Assembly: GCA_000226015.1 (NCBI GenBank)
Contig: JH153503.1
Location: 2,981-44,023 of the forward strand
Direction: 5' to 3'
Length of the DNA: 41,043 bases
Source: Mnemiopsis leidyi
Lineage: Eukaryota > Ctenophora > Tentaculata > Lobata > Bolinopsidae
Positions 40,914 to 41,043 of this stretch are shown here, in pieces. Both the position numbers and the translations under genes were made by a program. The notes beneath the pieces were generated by a model. That model saw only the letters and a list, made by a program, of their open reading frames with translations. It had not been told where the DNA came from and ran no database searches. Each line of letters opens with the position of its first letter. Within the stretch, counting starts at the first letter, position 1.

Positions 40914-41043
40914 AGCTGCAATTCAAAAACAGCTGCAATTCCAAAACAGCTGCAATTCCAAAACAGCTGCAATTCCAAAACAGCTGCAATTCCAAAACAG
41001 CTGCAATTCCAAAACAGCTGCAATTCCAAAACAGCTGCAATTC
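40914..41043. repeat. 17-bp tandem array, at least 7.6 copies
   Basis: Unit agctgcaattccaaaac, the first copy with one substitution; nearly perfect and running off the window edge. Each junction forms CAGCTG, a palindromic E-box. Confidence 0.97.

Noticed and set aside
1-41043. tRNA or rRNA genes, CRISPR arrays, bacterial operons, intact transposons or viral genes
   Set aside because: Looked for on both strands and none seen; the splice-site-bounded exons point to a eukaryotic nuclear locus.

Overview
The window looks like nuclear DNA of an animal-type eukaryote, probably an invertebrate. It is AT-rich (about 36-37% GC by eye), gene-poor per kilobase, and its open frames are exon-sized islands bounded by GT-AG splice signals, not prokaryotic genes. 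I see no ribosome binding sites, operons, tRNA or rRNA genes, CRISPR arrays or intact transposons. The lineage cannot be fixed from this sequence, and no conserved catalytic or membrane domain is present. All functional ideas below rest on short motifs and exon phase.

Positions 1-25.6k (+ strand) hold a series of separate coding exons that begin with their own ATG, or could be 5' exons, and all end at a 5' splice site in the same phase (phase 2). The well supported ones end at 828, 7301, 8036, 10457, 17503, 18402, 22187, 22489 and 24296. Several weaker very short ones (2460, 5198, 13151, 21247, 22792) share the phase. Symmetric phase 2-2 cassettes (7797-8036, 22358-22489, a 12-nt microexon at 20493) lie between them. 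All could join one shared exon at 24808-24892, which begins with the single base needed to complete the codon, followed by 25079-25159 and a possible terminal exon at 25513-25617 with a stop and a nearby AATAAA. The simplest reading is one gene with many alternative promoters or first exons, each giving a different, mostly disordered N-terminus to a small shared basic C-terminal module.

Positions 30.5k-39.7k (+ strand) hold a second set whose donors are all phase 0: 30924-31031, 34808-35092 joined to 35361-35489, 37681-38229, and weaker ones at 31689 and 39595. Their common downstream exon is not visible and probably lies beyond 41043. CACGTG boxes are dense in this part. The two sets may be one large gene or two related genes.

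Many exons of both sets carry basophilic kinase consensus sites (R-R/K-x-S/T), and a few carry RVxF-type protein phosphatase 1 docking sequences. This suggests exchangeable phospho-regulated N-terminal cassettes, but it is inference only. Two possible minus-strand exons (34371-34797 and 40088-40255) may belong to another gene. The rest is intronic or intergenic AT-rich DNA with small tandem repeats and decayed open frames.
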